Source of the DNA: an uncultured Piscinibacter sp.
GTDB lineage: Bacteria; Pseudomonadota; Gammaproteobacteria; Burkholderiales; Burkholderiaceae_C
Length of the DNA: 64,000 bases
Direction: 5' to 3'
Assembly (NCBI RefSeq): GCF_937952055.1
Contig: NZ_CALFYO010000033.1
Coordinates: 62,001-126,000, forward strand
The notes beneath the pieces were generated by a model. It did no database searches. It was not told where the DNA came from and was given only the letters and a program-made list of their open reading frames with translations. Below are positions 1 to 8,264 of this stretch, one piece after another. The position numbers and the translations under genes were made by a program. The first letter of the stretch is position 1. Each line of letters begins with the position of its first letter.

Positions 1-2
1 AT

Positions 3-518
3 CCCTGGTGGTGGGTCCTGGCGATCGCACTGATGGTGGTGGGCGTGGCGGGGGTGATCCTGCCGGTGCTGCCCGGTGCGATCCTCGTGCTCGCCGGCGT
101 GGTGCTGGGCGCCTGGATCGACGGCTTCGCCAAGGTGTCGGGATGGACGGTGGGCTTCGTCGCGCTGCTCGCCGTGCTCGCCTGGGCGACCGACTTCGTC
201 GCCGCGCTGCTCGGCGCGAAGAAGGCTGGCGCCAGCCCCGCGGCGGTGGCGGGCGCGGCGATCGGCACGGTGCTGGGCATCCTGATGGGCTTCGTCGGCC
301 TGCTGTTCATGCCGCTGGCCGGCGCGATGGCCGGCGAATACTGGCACCAGCACCGCCGCAACGGCGGCTTCGCCAGCCCGGCCGAGCACGCGACGGCGGG
401 CCGCCAGGCGGCGCGTGTCGGCGTAGCCACCTGGATCGGCCAGCTGCTCGGCACCGTGGTGAAGGTGGTGCTGGTCTTCCTGATGATCGGCGTGTTCGCC
501 GTGGCCTGGCTGGTGTGA
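3..518 (+). CDS. DUF456 family membrane protein (5' end outside window)
   Basis: The reading frame is open to the left edge, so the gene starts upstream of the window; an internal ATG lies at position 33, but the upstream residues (PWWWVLAIALM) continue the first membrane helix. The protein is almost entirely hydrophobic, with Gly/Ala-rich helices and the pattern VAGVILPVLPG near the start that is typical of DUF456 proteins. About four to five membrane segments can be seen, one of them formed by the last 20 or so residues. Function is unknown for the family. It converges on the metallo-hydrolase gene, with only 4 bp between the stops. Confidence 0.75.
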   Translation, partial: PWWWVLAIALMVVGVAGVILPVLPGAILVLAGVVLGAWIDGFAKVSGWTVGFVALLAVLAWATDFVAALLGAKKAGASPAAVAGAAIGTVLGILMGFVGLLFMPLAGAMAGEYWHQHRRNGGFASPAEHATAGRQAARVGVATWIGQLLGTVVKVVLVFLMIGVFAVAWLV

Positions 519-522
519 GGCT

Positions 523-1581
523 TCAGGCCGGCGAGAAGCGGTAGACGCCGTCCGCCCCGAGTTCGCGCCGCAGCTGCCCGCGCAGCCACAGCGCGTGCAG
601 GTGGGCAATCGATTCACCCATCGCGAAGGTCGTCTGGTGCAGGTCGAGCGGGCGCCTGAAGAGCACCGGCAGCAGGCTCGCTGCCGTCTGTGGCGCCTGG
701 ACGCAGGCGGCGCGCAGGTCGGCGAAGCGCTCGTCGTGGTGCGCCACCAGCTGGCCGATGCGCGCGTGCAGGCCGCGGAAGGGCCTGCCGTGCGACGGCA
801 GCACCAGCGTGCCGGCCGGCAGGGCGCGCATGCGCTCGATCGACGCGAGGTACAGCGGCAGCGGATTCGCCTCCGGCTCGAGGTCGATCACGCTGACGTT
901 GGTGGAGATGCGCGGCAGCACCATGTCGCCGCTGATCAGCACCCCCAGCGCCTCGCAGTGCAGCGAGATGTGCTCCGGCGCATGGCCATAGCCGGCGTGG
1001 CAGCGCCACGCATGATCGCCGATGCGCAGCACGTCGCCGTCCATCAGCCGGCGAAAGCGCGACGGCACCTGCGGCACCATGCTGGCGTAGTAGTTGCTGC
1101 GCCTGCGCACCTTCTCCACCGCATCGGGGTCGGTCAGTCCGTGGCTGGCCATGAAGGCCGCCGCGCTCTCTCCGCCGAAGCCGGTGGTCGACTGGCTGGC
1201 CAGGCGTGCGGCGTTGAAGTCGGTGGCGCTGATCCACAGACGCACGCCCCAGCGCTCGGTGAGCCAGTGGGCGAGGCCGATGTGGTCGGGGTGCATGTGG
1301 GTGACGATCACGCGCAGCACCGGCAGGCCCTGCAGCTCGTTCGCGAACACCTGCTCCCAGGCGGCGCGCGTGCTGTCGCTGCTGATGCCGCAGTCGACGA
1401 TCGACCAGCCCTCGTGGCCGGCCTCGTCGCGGTCGCGCAGCAGCCACAGGTTGATGTGGTCCAGTGCGAACGGCAGCGGCATGCGCAGCCAGCGCACGCC
1501 GGGCGCCACTTCCCGCGCCGTGCCGGGCTGAGGCAGGGCGTCGCCGAAGGGGTAGTCGAGTTGTCGTTCGTCAGGGTTCAT
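523..1581 (-). CDS. MBL-fold metallo-hydrolase
   Basis: A 352-residue metallo-beta-lactamase-fold hydrolase. The metal-binding signature THMHPDH is at about residue 93-99, followed by the later histidine (GYGHAPEH), the bridging aspartate in LISGDM and a final LPSHGRPF histidine, so the binuclear zinc site appears complete. The C-terminal 90 residues resemble the extra helical domain found in hydrolases of the CoA/glyoxalase II-like group. The gene is divergent from liuR, and the LiuR operator at 1603-1618 lies only 22 bp before its ATG. Co-regulation with leucine catabolism is therefore likely, possibly as an acyl-CoA thioester hydrolase (inference). Substrate cannot be read from sequence. 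Confidence 0.85.
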   Translation of the reverse strand: MNPDERQLDYPFGDALPQPGTAREVAPGVRWLRMPLPFALDHINLWLLRDRDEAGHEGWSIVDCGISSDSTRAAWEQVFANELQGLPVLRVIVTHMHPDHIGLAHWLTERWGVRLWISATDFNAARLASQSTTGFGGESAAAFMASHGLTDPDAVEKVRRRSNYYASMVPQVPSRFRRLMDGDVLRIGDHAWRCHAGYGHAPEHISLHCEALGVLISGDMVLPRISTNVSVIDLEPEANPLPLYLASIERMRALPAGTLVLPSHGRPFRGLHARIGQLVAHHDERFADLRAACVQAPQTAASLLPVLFRRPLDLHQTTFAMGESIAHLHALWLRGQLRRELGADGVYRFSPA

Positions 1582-1602
1582 GGGCGGCCGGCTTCGCTAC
1601 AC

Positions 1603-1618
1603 TTGACGTAAACGTCAA
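1603..1618. promoter_or_regulatory. LiuR operator, divergent liuR/metallo-hydrolase promoter
   Basis: The 16-bp sequence TTGACGTAAACGTCAA is a perfect inverted repeat (TTGACGT, two bases, ACGTCAA). It lies between the start of the metallo-hydrolase (1581) and liuR (1639). The same motif recurs at 3462 and 16127 in front of leucine-degradation genes. It agrees with the ACGT-N2-ACGT type of site described for the MerR-family regulator LiuR in proteobacteria. Its position allows control of both divergent genes, including autoregulation. Confidence 0.8.
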
Positions 1619-1638
1619 TCGAGCCAGTGTAAGTCGCC

Positions 1639-2067
1639 ATGCCGCCCCCCGCTGTCGCCCAAGCGTCGTCGAACGCCGGCGTGACCTACACCATCGGCGA
1701 GCTGGCGCGCGAGTTCGACCTGACCACGCGCGCGATCCGCTTCTACGAGGACTGCGGGCTGATCACGCCGCAGCGCAGCGGGCGCAACCGCGTCTACACG
1801 GCGCGCGACCGCACCCGGCTCAAGCTCACGCTGCGCGGCAAGCGCCTCGGCTTGACGCTGGCCGAGGTGAAGGAACTCGTCGACATGTACGAGTCGCCGC
1901 GCGACACCCAGCCGCAGCTGAAGAAATTCCTTGTCGTGCTGACGGCGCATCGCGCGCAGCTCGAGCAGCAGATGGCCGACCTCAACGCCACGCTCGACGA
2001 AGTGCGCGCGCACGAGAAGGAAGCGCGACGGCTGCTCGCCGAGGGCGAGCGCCGCCGATCCGGCTGA
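1639..2067 (+). CDS. liuR: MerR-family regulator of leucine/isovalerate degradation (LiuR)
   Basis: A 142-residue MerR-type regulator. The winged helix-turn-helix is at residues ~15-82 (TIGELAREFDLTTRAIRFYE, then the wing around SGRNRVYTARDR), followed by a coiled dimerisation helix (residues ~95-135). It has no cysteine cluster, so it is not a metal sensor of the MerR/CueR type. Length and the FDLTTRAIRFYEDCGL signature fit LiuR, which senses a branched-chain acyl-CoA intermediate. A matching palindrome lies 20 bp upstream of its ATG, and liu genes in the window carry the same site. The gene is convergent with the permease. Assignment as LiuR rests on family plus context. Confidence 0.88.
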   Translation: MPPPAVAQASSNAGVTYTIGELAREFDLTTRAIRFYEDCGLITPQRSGRNRVYTARDRTRLKLTLRGKRLGLTLAEVKELVDMYESPRDTQPQLKKFLVVLTAHRAQLEQQMADLNATLDEVRAHEKEARRLLAEGERRRSG

Positions 2068-2085
2068 ACCGCGCCGCAACCCGCT

Positions 2086-3366
2086 TCAGCCGCGCCGTCG
2101 CAGGATGGCGTGCAGCAGGATCGCGCCGAAGGTGGCGGTGCCGATGCCGCCGAGGGCGAAGCCGCCGAACTTCAGCGTGAAGTCGCCCGTGCCCAGCACC
2201 AGCGTGACGGCGGCGACGATCAGGTTGGTGTTGTTCGAGAAGTCGACCTTGTTGTCGACCCAGATCTTCGCGCCGGCCACGGCGATCAGGCCGAACACGA
2301 CGATCGACACGCCGCCCATCACCGCCAGCGGGATGGCCTGGATCAGCGCGCCGAACTTCGGGCTGAAGCCGAGCAGAACGGCGATCAGCGCGGCGACGAC
2401 GAACATCGCCGTCGAGTAGATCTTGGTGGCCGCCATCACGCCGATGTTCTCGGCATAGGTGGTGACGCCGGTGCCGCCCGAGGCGCCCGAGACCATCGTC
2501 GCCACGCCGTCGCCGACGAAGGCGCGGCCCATGTACCGGTCGAGGTCGCGGCCGGTCATCGCGCTGACCGCCTTGATGTGGCCGAGGTTTTCCGCGACGA
2601 GGATGATCGCCACCGGTGCGATCAGCAGCATCGCCTTGCCGTCGAACACCGGTGCGGCGAAGTCCGGCGCGCCGAACCAGGCCGCGCTGGCCACGCCGCT
2701 CAGGTCGATCGGCTTGCCCAGCCCCAGGCCGTTGGTGAGGATCGCGTAGACGACGCTCGCCGCGATCAGGCCGACGAGGATCAGCAGGCGTTGCGTCATG
2801 CCGCTGGTGTAGACCGCCACGAGGCCGACGCTGAGGAAGGTGACCGCCTGCATCCAGGCATCGAAGCCCGTCGGCGCCATGTTCTTCACCGGGATGCCGG
2901 CGAGGTTCAGGCCGATCACCGCGACCACCGCACCGGTGACCACAGGCGGCATCAGAGATTCGATCCACTTCGTGCCGATGCCCATCACCAGCAGCCCGAT
3001 GAGCGTGTACAGCATGCCGCAGGCGACGATGCCGCCGAGCGCCACGCCGAGGTTGGCGTTCGCCCCCGGGCCGGCATAGCCGGTGGCAGCGATGACCACG
3101 CCGATGAAGGCGAAGCTCGAACCCAGGTAGCTGGGCACCTGGCCGCCGACGAGCACGAAGAAGATCAGCGTGCCGATGCCGCTCATCAGGATGGCGACGT
3201 TGGGGTCGAAGCCCATCAGGATGGGTGCCAGCACGGTGGCGCCGAACATCGCGATGACGTGCTGCACGCCCAGCGCCGCGGTCTGCGGCCAGGGAAGGCG
3301 TTCGTCGGGCGCGACCACGGCGCCGGGGGTGGCGGCGACTTCTCGCCATTGCGGAAACAGGCTCAT
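2086..3366 (-). CDS. uraA: Uracil/xanthine permease (NCS2 family)
   Basis: About 426 residues with 12-14 hydrophobic segments, belonging to the nucleobase:cation symporter-2 family. Family motifs are visible: QHVIAMFGATVLAPILMGFD near the N-terminus, GLNLAGIPVKN in the middle, VAENLGHIKAV, and the signature SGGTGVTTYAENIGV. The reading frame is open further upstream, but I place the start at the ATG at 3366 (MSLFPQWREV). It is preceded by GAGGAG at good spacing, and the upstream residues are not conserved-looking. Predicted to import uracil or a related base with protons. It sits between liuR and the thioesterase on the opposite strand, with no obvious link to leucine catabolism. Confidence 0.9.
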   Translation of the reverse strand: MSLFPQWREVAATPGAVVAPDERLPWPQTAALGVQHVIAMFGATVLAPILMGFDPNVAILMSGIGTLIFFVLVGGQVPSYLGSSFAFIGVVIAATGYAGPGANANLGVALGGIVACGMLYTLIGLLVMGIGTKWIESLMPPVVTGAVVAVIGLNLAGIPVKNMAPTGFDAWMQAVTFLSVGLVAVYTSGMTQRLLILVGLIAASVVYAILTNGLGLGKPIDLSGVASAAWFGAPDFAAPVFDGKAMLLIAPVAIILVAENLGHIKAVSAMTGRDLDRYMGRAFVGDGVATMVSGASGGTGVTTYAENIGVMAATKIYSTAMFVVAALIAVLLGFSPKFGALIQAIPLAVMGGVSIVVFGLIAVAGAKIWVDNKVDFSNNTNLIVAAVTLVLGTGDFTLKFGGFALGGIGTATFGAILLHAILRRRG

Positions 3367-3461
3367 GGGTTCTCCTCGAGACGATTGGACTTCTTGTGCA
3401 CCGCCGGTGGGCGGCGGCGGAAGTGTAGGCATGCACAGCAAGAAGCGTGCATCCGCTATGA

Positions 3462-3483
3462 TTGACGTTTACGTAAACGTAAA
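3462..3483. promoter_or_regulatory. Double LiuR operator before thioesterase-liuA
   Basis: Two overlapping 16-bp LiuR-type palindromes share their middle half-site: TTGACGTTTACGTAAA (3462-3477) and TTTACGTAAACGTAAA (3468-3483). Three ACGT cores occur 6 bp apart. The block lies 41 bp upstream of the thioesterase ATG at 3524 and about 96 bp upstream of the divergent permease start. The arrangement is nearly the same as at 16127-16148. Confidence 0.8.
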
Positions 3484-3523
3484 TCGCGCAGCGGCGGTAC
3501 CCGTCCGTGCGCGGGAGAGTCCG

Positions 3524-3976
3524 ATGAAGCCCCACGACGACGGCTACGCGCAGCGCACGCGCGACTCCTTCGCCCGCCAGGCCGCGATGGCCACGCTGGG
3601 CGCGACGCTCGAGTCGGTGCAGCCCGGCCGCGTGGTGCTGGCGATGGCGCACCAGGAGGCGCTGACGCAGCAGCACGGCTTCATCCACGCTGGCATGGTG
3701 TCGGCCGTGCTCGATTCGGCCTGTGGCTATGCGGCGTTTTCACTGATGCCCGACGACGCCGCGGTGCTCACCATCGAGTTCAAGATCAACCTGCTGGCGC
3801 CAGCGCGCGGGCCGCGCTTCCGCTTCGAGGGCGCCGTCATCAAGCCGGGCCGCACGATCAGCGTGGTCGATGGCCGCGCGACGCAGCATGACGAGGACGG
3901 CGGCAACGAGAAGCTGATCGCCACCATGACCGCGACCGTGATGACGGTGCGCGGCCGCGAAGCGCTGAAACACTGA
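3524..3976 (+). CDS. PaaI-family acyl-CoA thioesterase (hotdog fold)
   Basis: 150 residues of the PaaI/YdiI hotdog thioesterase family. The signature GFIHAGMVSAVLDSACGYAA (around residues 50-69) contains the usual HxG and the acidic residue at the active site. LTIEFKINLLAPARG follows, the characteristic central strand. A longer frame exists upstream, but the start at ATG 3524 (MKPHDDGYAQ) has a GGGAGAG ribosome site, and the upstream part overlaps the operator. It is 13 bp ahead of liuA and directly downstream of the double LiuR operator. It probably releases free acids from acyl-CoA intermediates or protects the CoA pool during leucine degradation (inference). Confidence 0.88.
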   Translation: MKPHDDGYAQRTRDSFARQAAMATLGATLESVQPGRVVLAMAHQEALTQQHGFIHAGMVSAVLDSACGYAAFSLMPDDAAVLTIEFKINLLAPARGPRFRFEGAVIKPGRTISVVDGRATQHDEDGGNEKLIATMTATVMTVRGREALKH

Positions 3977-3989
3977 GGAGACACGCCCC

Positions 3990-5168
3990 ATGAACCTGCC
4001 CGGACTCAACTTCCAGCTCGGCGAGGACATCGACGCGCTGCGCGATGCGGTGCGCGCCTTCGCCGACGCCGAGATCGCGCCGCGCGCTGCCGAGATCGAC
4101 GCCACCGACCAGTTCCCCATGGACCTGTGGCGCAAGATGGGCGAGCTCGGCGTACTCGGCATCACCGTGCCCGAGGAATACGGCGGCGCCGGCATGGGTT
4201 ACCTCGCGCACATGATCGCCATGGAGGAGATCAGCCGCGCCAGCGCCTCGGTCGGCCTGTCCTACGGCGCGCACAGCAACCTGTGCGTCAACCAGATCAA
4301 GCGCAACGGCAACGAAGTGCAGAAGCGCAAGTACCTGCCCCGGCTGATCAGCGGCGAGCATGTCGGCGCGCTGGCGATGAGCGAACCGGGCGCCGGCTCC
4401 GACGTCATCAGCATGAAGCTGAAGGCGCAGGACAAGGGCGGCTACTACCTGCTCAACGGCACGAAGATGTGGATCACCAACGGTCCGGACGCCGACACCA
4501 TGGTCGTCTACGCGAAGACCGAGCCGGAGATGGGCGCGCGCGGCGTGACCGCCTTCATCGTCGAGAAGGGCATGAAGGGGTTCTCGACGGCGCAGAAGCT
4601 CGACAAGCTCGGCATGCGCGGCAGCCACACCGGCGAGATGGTGTTCGACAACGTCGAAGTGCCGGCGGGCAACGTGCTGGGCGCGGTCAACGGCGGCGCC
4701 AAGGTGCTGATGTCGGGGCTGGACTACGAGCGCGCGGTGCTCGCCGCCGGGCCGATCGGCCTGATGCAGTCGGTGATGGACAACGTGGTGCCCTATATCC
4801 ACGACCGCAAGCAGTTCGGCCAGAGCATCGGCGAGTTCCAGCTCATTCAGGGCAAGGTGGCCGACATGTACACCGTGCTGCAGGCGGCACGGGCCTTCTG
4901 CTACACGGTGGGCAAGAATCTCGACCTGCTCGGTGCCGAGCACGTGCGCCAGGTCCGCAAGGACTGCGCCAGCGTCATCCTCTGGTGCGCCGAGAAGGCC
5001 ACCTGGATGGCTGGCGAAGGCATCCAGATCTTCGGCGGCAACGGCTACATCAACGAGTACCCGCTCGGCCGCCTGTGGCGCGACGCCAAGCTGTACGAAA
5101 TCGGGGCCGGGACCTCGGAGATCCGCCGCATGCTGATCGGACGAGAATTGTTCGCCGAGACGATGTGA
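3990..5168 (+). CDS. liuA: Isovaleryl-CoA dehydrogenase
   Basis: 392 residues, FAD-dependent acyl-CoA dehydrogenase that oxidises isovaleryl-CoA to 3-methylcrotonyl-CoA, the first committed step of leucine degradation. Domains are a helical N-terminus (1-~125), a beta domain with ALAMSEPGAGSDV (~128-140) and WITNGPDADT, and the C-terminal four-helix domain. The catalytic base expected for isovaleryl-CoA dehydrogenases is in the helix LDYERAVLAAGPIGLMQ. The position that carries Glu in short/medium-chain enzymes is instead Gly/Ala (YEIGAGTSEIRRM), as in true IVDs. Second gene after the LiuR operator at 3462. Confidence 0.95.
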   Translation: MNLPGLNFQLGEDIDALRDAVRAFADAEIAPRAAEIDATDQFPMDLWRKMGELGVLGITVPEEYGGAGMGYLAHMIAMEEISRASASVGLSYGAHSNLCVNQIKRNGNEVQKRKYLPRLISGEHVGALAMSEPGAGSDVISMKLKAQDKGGYYLLNGTKMWITNGPDADTMVVYAKTEPEMGARGVTAFIVEKGMKGFSTAQKLDKLGMRGSHTGEMVFDNVEVPAGNVLGAVNGGAKVLMSGLDYERAVLAAGPIGLMQSVMDNVVPYIHDRKQFGQSIGEFQLIQGKVADMYTVLQAARAFCYTVGKNLDLLGAEHVRQVRKDCASVILWCAEKATWMAGEGIQIFGGNGYINEYPLGRLWRDAKLYEIGAGTSEIRRMLIGRELFAETM

Positions 5169-5194
5169 AGCGGCCGGCTGCGTAAACTGCCCGC

Positions 5195-5878
5195 ATGAGC
5201 ACCCATCTCGACGAACTCTTCGAAAGCAACCGCCGCTGGGCGGCCGAGACCGAACGCCGCAGCCCCGGCTTCTTCACGAGGCTGCTCGCCCAGCAGGCGC
5301 CGCAGTACCTGTGGATCGGCTGCGCCGACAGCCGCGTGCCGGCCAACGAGATCCTCGGCCTGCTGCCGGGCGACGTGTTCGTGCACCGCAACGTCGCCAA
5401 CGTCGTCGTGCACTCCGACCTCAACGCGCTGTCGGTGATCCAGTTCGCCATCGACATGCTGAAGGTGCAGCACATCATGGTCGTCGGCCATTACGGCTGC
5501 GGCGGCGTGCTGGCGGCACTGCGCAACCAGCGCATCGGCCTGGCCGACAACTGGATCCGCCACGTGCAGGACGTGCGCCACAAGCACCGCACCTGGCTGG
5601 ACGGCATCGGCGACGAGGCGCTGGCGCACAAGGCGCTGTGCGAGCTGAACGTGCTCGAGCAGTCGCTCAACGTGTGCGAGACGACGGTGATGCAGGACGC
5701 CTGGGCGCGCGGCCAGTCGGTGGTGGTGCACGGCTGGGTCTACGGCCTGCACAACGGTCTGATCGACGACCTGAAGATGACGGTGGCCGATGCCGCCGAT
5801 GTCGCCGCCGCCTACGGCCTCGCGCTCGGCGCGATCAAGACGCGCTACGACGCGATCCGCAAGAACGGCCGACCCTGA
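5195..5878 (+). CDS. can: Beta-class carbonic anhydrase
   Basis: 227 residues. Zinc ligands and the catalytic Asp-Arg dyad are visible: CADSRVPANEI (Cys, Asp, Arg) around residue 44-54 and GHYGCGGV (His and Cys) around 100-107, i.e. the Can/CynT type of beta-carbonic anhydrase. It interconverts CO2 and bicarbonate in the cytoplasm. It starts 26 bp after liuA and ends 12 bp before aceK, so transcription with liuA is plausible. The biotin carboxylase in the same pathway (LiuBD) consumes bicarbonate, a possible reason for the linkage (inference). Confidence 0.93.
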   Translation: MSTHLDELFESNRRWAAETERRSPGFFTRLLAQQAPQYLWIGCADSRVPANEILGLLPGDVFVHRNVANVVVHSDLNALSVIQFAIDMLKVQHIMVVGHYGCGGVLAALRNQRIGLADNWIRHVQDVRHKHRTWLDGIGDEALAHKALCELNVLEQSLNVCETTVMQDAWARGQSVVVHGWVYGLHNGLIDDLKMTVADAADVAAAYGLALGAIKTRYDAIRKNGRP

Positions 5879-5890
5879 CGAGGCGCCGCG

Positions 5891-7675
5891 ATGTTTCCCA
5901 CACGCCTGACCGATTCGCGCGGCTTCGACATCGCCCAGGCGCTGCTCGAGGGCTTTAACCGCCACTACCGGCTGTTCCGCGAGACCAGCGCGGCGGCCAA
6001 GAAGCGCTTCGAACAGGCCGACTGGCATGGCCAGCAGCGCGCGCAGCGCGAGCGCATCGAGTTCTACGACAAGCGCGTGGAGGAGGCGGCGGAGCGGCTG
6101 CAGACCGAGTTCCAGGTGAGCAGCCTCTCGATGGACGTGTGGCACCAGGTCAAGCTCCACTACATCGGCCTGCTCACCAATCACCACCAGCCCGAGCTCG
6201 CCGAGACCTTCTTCAACTCGGTGACGACGAAGATCCTGCACCGCAGCTACTTCAACAACGACTTCATCTTCGTGCGGCCGGCGGTCAGCACCGAGTACAT
6301 CGAGAACGACGAGCCGGCCTCGCTGCCGACCTACCGTGCCTACTACCCGAGCAAGGACACGCTGCGCGACACGCTGCTGCGCGTGATCGACAACTTCCAG
6401 CTCGAGCGCGAGTTCGAGGACCTCGGACGCGACGTCGACCACGTGCTTGCCGCGGTGATCTCGCGCCTGGGCGAGTTCCGCATGCGCGCGAACTTCCAGC
6501 TGCAGGTGCTGTCCTCGCTGTTCTATCGCAACAAGGGCGCGTACGCGGTCGGCAAGATCATCAACGGCTTCAACGAGATGCCGTTCGCGCTGCCCATCCT
6601 GCACACGCCGCACGGGCAGCTCGCCATCGACGCGGCGCTGTTCGGCGAGGACGACCTGCTGATGCTGTTCAGCTTCGCGCGCGCCTACTTCATGGTCGAC
6701 ATGGAGGTGCCCTCGGCCTGCGTGCAGTTCCTGCGCTCGATGATGCCGCGCAAGCCGAAGAGCGAGCTGTACAACGCCATCGGCCTGCAGAAGCAGGGCA
6801 AGAACATCTTCTATCGCGACTTCCTCTACCACCTGCGCCACAGCAGCGACCACTTCCGCATCGCGCCGGGCATCAAGGGCATGGTGATGCTGGTGTTCGA
6901 CTTGCCGAGCTATCCCTACGTCTTCAAGGTCATCAAGGACTTCTTCCCGCCGCCGAAGGAGACCTCGCGCGAGATCATCCAGAGCAAGTACCTGCTGGTG
7001 AAGACGCACGACCGCGGCGGCCGCATGGCCGACACGCTCGAGTACAGCAACGTCGCCTTCCCCATGGCACGCTTCGAGCCCGAGCTGATCGCCGAGCTGA
7101 AGCACTATTGCCCAAGCCTGATCGAGGAGGACGGCGACACGCTGGTGATCCGCCACCTCTACATCGAGCGGCGCATGATCCCGCTGAACATCTACCTGCA
7201 GGAGGCCAACGCCCATCAGCTCGAACATGCGGTGGTCGAGTACGGCAACGCCATCAAGGACCTGGTGCGCGCCAACATCTTCCCCGGCGACATGCTGTGG
7301 AAAAACTTCGGCGTCACGCGCCACGGCAAAGTGGTGTTCTACGACTACGACGAGATCGAGTACCTCACCGACTGCAGCTTCCGCCGCGTGCCCGAGCCGC
7401 GCAACGAGGAGGAGGAGATGTCCGGCGAGGTGTGGTACCACGTCGGCCCACGCGACGTCTTTCCCGAGACCTTCGGCCCCTTCCTGCTCGGCAACGCGGC
7501 GGTGCGCGAGGTGTTCATGAAGCACCATGCCGACCTGCTCGACGTGGCGTTCTGGCAGGGCCACAAGGATCGCATCCTCGCCGGGCACGTGCACGACGTG
7601 TTCCCCTACGAGCAGGGCAAGCGCTTCCGCCGCCACCGCCACAGCGAGGCCGAGGCGGTGGAGGCCGGAATCTGA
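5891..7675 (+). CDS. aceK: Isocitrate dehydrogenase kinase/phosphatase
   Basis: 594 residues, full length for AceK. The bifunctional enzyme phosphorylates and dephosphorylates isocitrate dehydrogenase. It thereby diverts carbon into the glyoxylate bypass during growth on acetate or acetyl-CoA-yielding substrates. The regulatory N-terminal half runs to about residue 310. The kinase domain carries the ATP-loop APGIKGMVMLVFDLPSYPYV with the Lys in FKVIKD, and the catalytic region FPGDMLWKNFGVTRHGKVV with the metal-binding YDYDEIEYL. Leucine degradation gives only acetyl-CoA and acetoacetate, so AceK next to liu genes makes metabolic sense. Confidence 0.97.
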   Translation: MFPTRLTDSRGFDIAQALLEGFNRHYRLFRETSAAAKKRFEQADWHGQQRAQRERIEFYDKRVEEAAERLQTEFQVSSLSMDVWHQVKLHYIGLLTNHHQPELAETFFNSVTTKILHRSYFNNDFIFVRPAVSTEYIENDEPASLPTYRAYYPSKDTLRDTLLRVIDNFQLEREFEDLGRDVDHVLAAVISRLGEFRMRANFQLQVLSSLFYRNKGAYAVGKIINGFNEMPFALPILHTPHGQLAIDAALFGEDDLLMLFSFARAYFMVDMEVPSACVQFLRSMMPRKPKSELYNAIGLQKQGKNIFYRDFLYHLRHSSDHFRIAPGIKGMVMLVFDLPSYPYVFKVIKDFFPPPKETSREIIQSKYLLVKTHDRGGRMADTLEYSNVAFPMARFEPELIAELKHYCPSLIEEDGDTLVIRHLYIERRMIPLNIYLQEANAHQLEHAVVEYGNAIKDLVRANIFPGDMLWKNFGVTRHGKVVFYDYDEIEYLTDCSFRRVPEPRNEEEEMSGEVWYHVGPRDVFPETFGPFLLGNAAVREVFMKHHADLLDVAFWQGHKDRILAGHVHDVFPYEQGKRFRRHRHSEAEAVEAGI

Positions 7676-7679
7676 AGAA

Positions 7680-7761
7680 ATGAAGCCCCCAAGCTCACTT
7701 CGTTCGCTCCCCCCCGAAGAGGAGTTCGGTGGCTTCGGAGCGGCCGGGCGCCACTGAGATG
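7680..7761 (+). repeat. 82-bp intercistronic repeat, copy A
   Basis: This element matches the one at 47612-47693 (opposite strand) in 72 of 82 positions with no gap. It begins ATGA(A/G)GCCCCCAAGCTCACTT and ends GGCCGGGCGCCACTGAGATG. It contains an imperfect inverted repeat (TCGGTGGC ... GCCACTGA). It fills the gap between the aceK stop and the next gene, and its last three bases are the ATG of that gene. A partial third copy is at 36096-36122. Confidence 0.8.
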
Positions 7762-8247
7762 GACTGGCGCGAAACCTTCGAGATCGCCAGCTACGCGGTG
7801 ACCGTGGTGGCGCTGCCGTTCGCGGTCTGGGTGTTCCTCGTCGAACAGCGCAAGGAGCGCGAGAACGAGGAGGAGGAGGCGTACCAGCACCTTTCCGACG
7901 CCTACAACGAGTTCCTGCGCATCGTGCTCGACAACGCCGACTTGCAGCTGCGCACCAACACCGCGCTGCCCGACCCGACGCCCGAGCAGAATGAGCGCAT
8001 GCTGGTGATCTTCGATATGCTGATCTCGCTGTTCGAGCGCGCCCACCTCGTGGCGCACAAGGAGCAGATGTCGCCCACCGAGCAGCGACGCTGGAACTCG
8101 TGGGACGATTACATGCGCGAGTGGTGCCGCCGCGACGACTTCTTCAATGCCTTGCCGCTGCTGTTGCGCGGCGAGGATCCGGAGTTCCAGACTTACATCA
8201 AGCGTGTCGCGCAGGAGGAGCGCGGCATATCCCTCTTCACGACCTGA
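7759..8247 (+). CDS. Hypothetical single-span membrane protein
   Basis: 162 residues from the ATG at 7759 (MDWRETFEIASYAVTVVALP); a GTG at 7729 is in frame but lies inside the repeat element. One membrane helix is visible at residues ~8-28, followed at once by a charged stretch (EQRKERENEEEEAYQHL) and a helical soluble domain with no cysteine. I do not recognise a domain; similar small DUF-type proteins with one N-terminal helix exist in Burkholderiales. The start codon and the upstream leader are supplied by the 82-bp repeat. Codon use is like that of its neighbours, so I regard it as a real gene. Confidence 0.75.
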   Translation: MDWRETFEIASYAVTVVALPFAVWVFLVEQRKERENEEEEAYQHLSDAYNEFLRIVLDNADLQLRTNTALPDPTPEQNERMLVIFDMLISLFERAHLVAHKEQMSPTEQRRWNSWDDYMREWCRRDDFFNALPLLLRGEDPEFQTYIKRVAQEERGISLFTT

Positions 8248-8264
8248 CCCGCAAGGAGCCTGCC

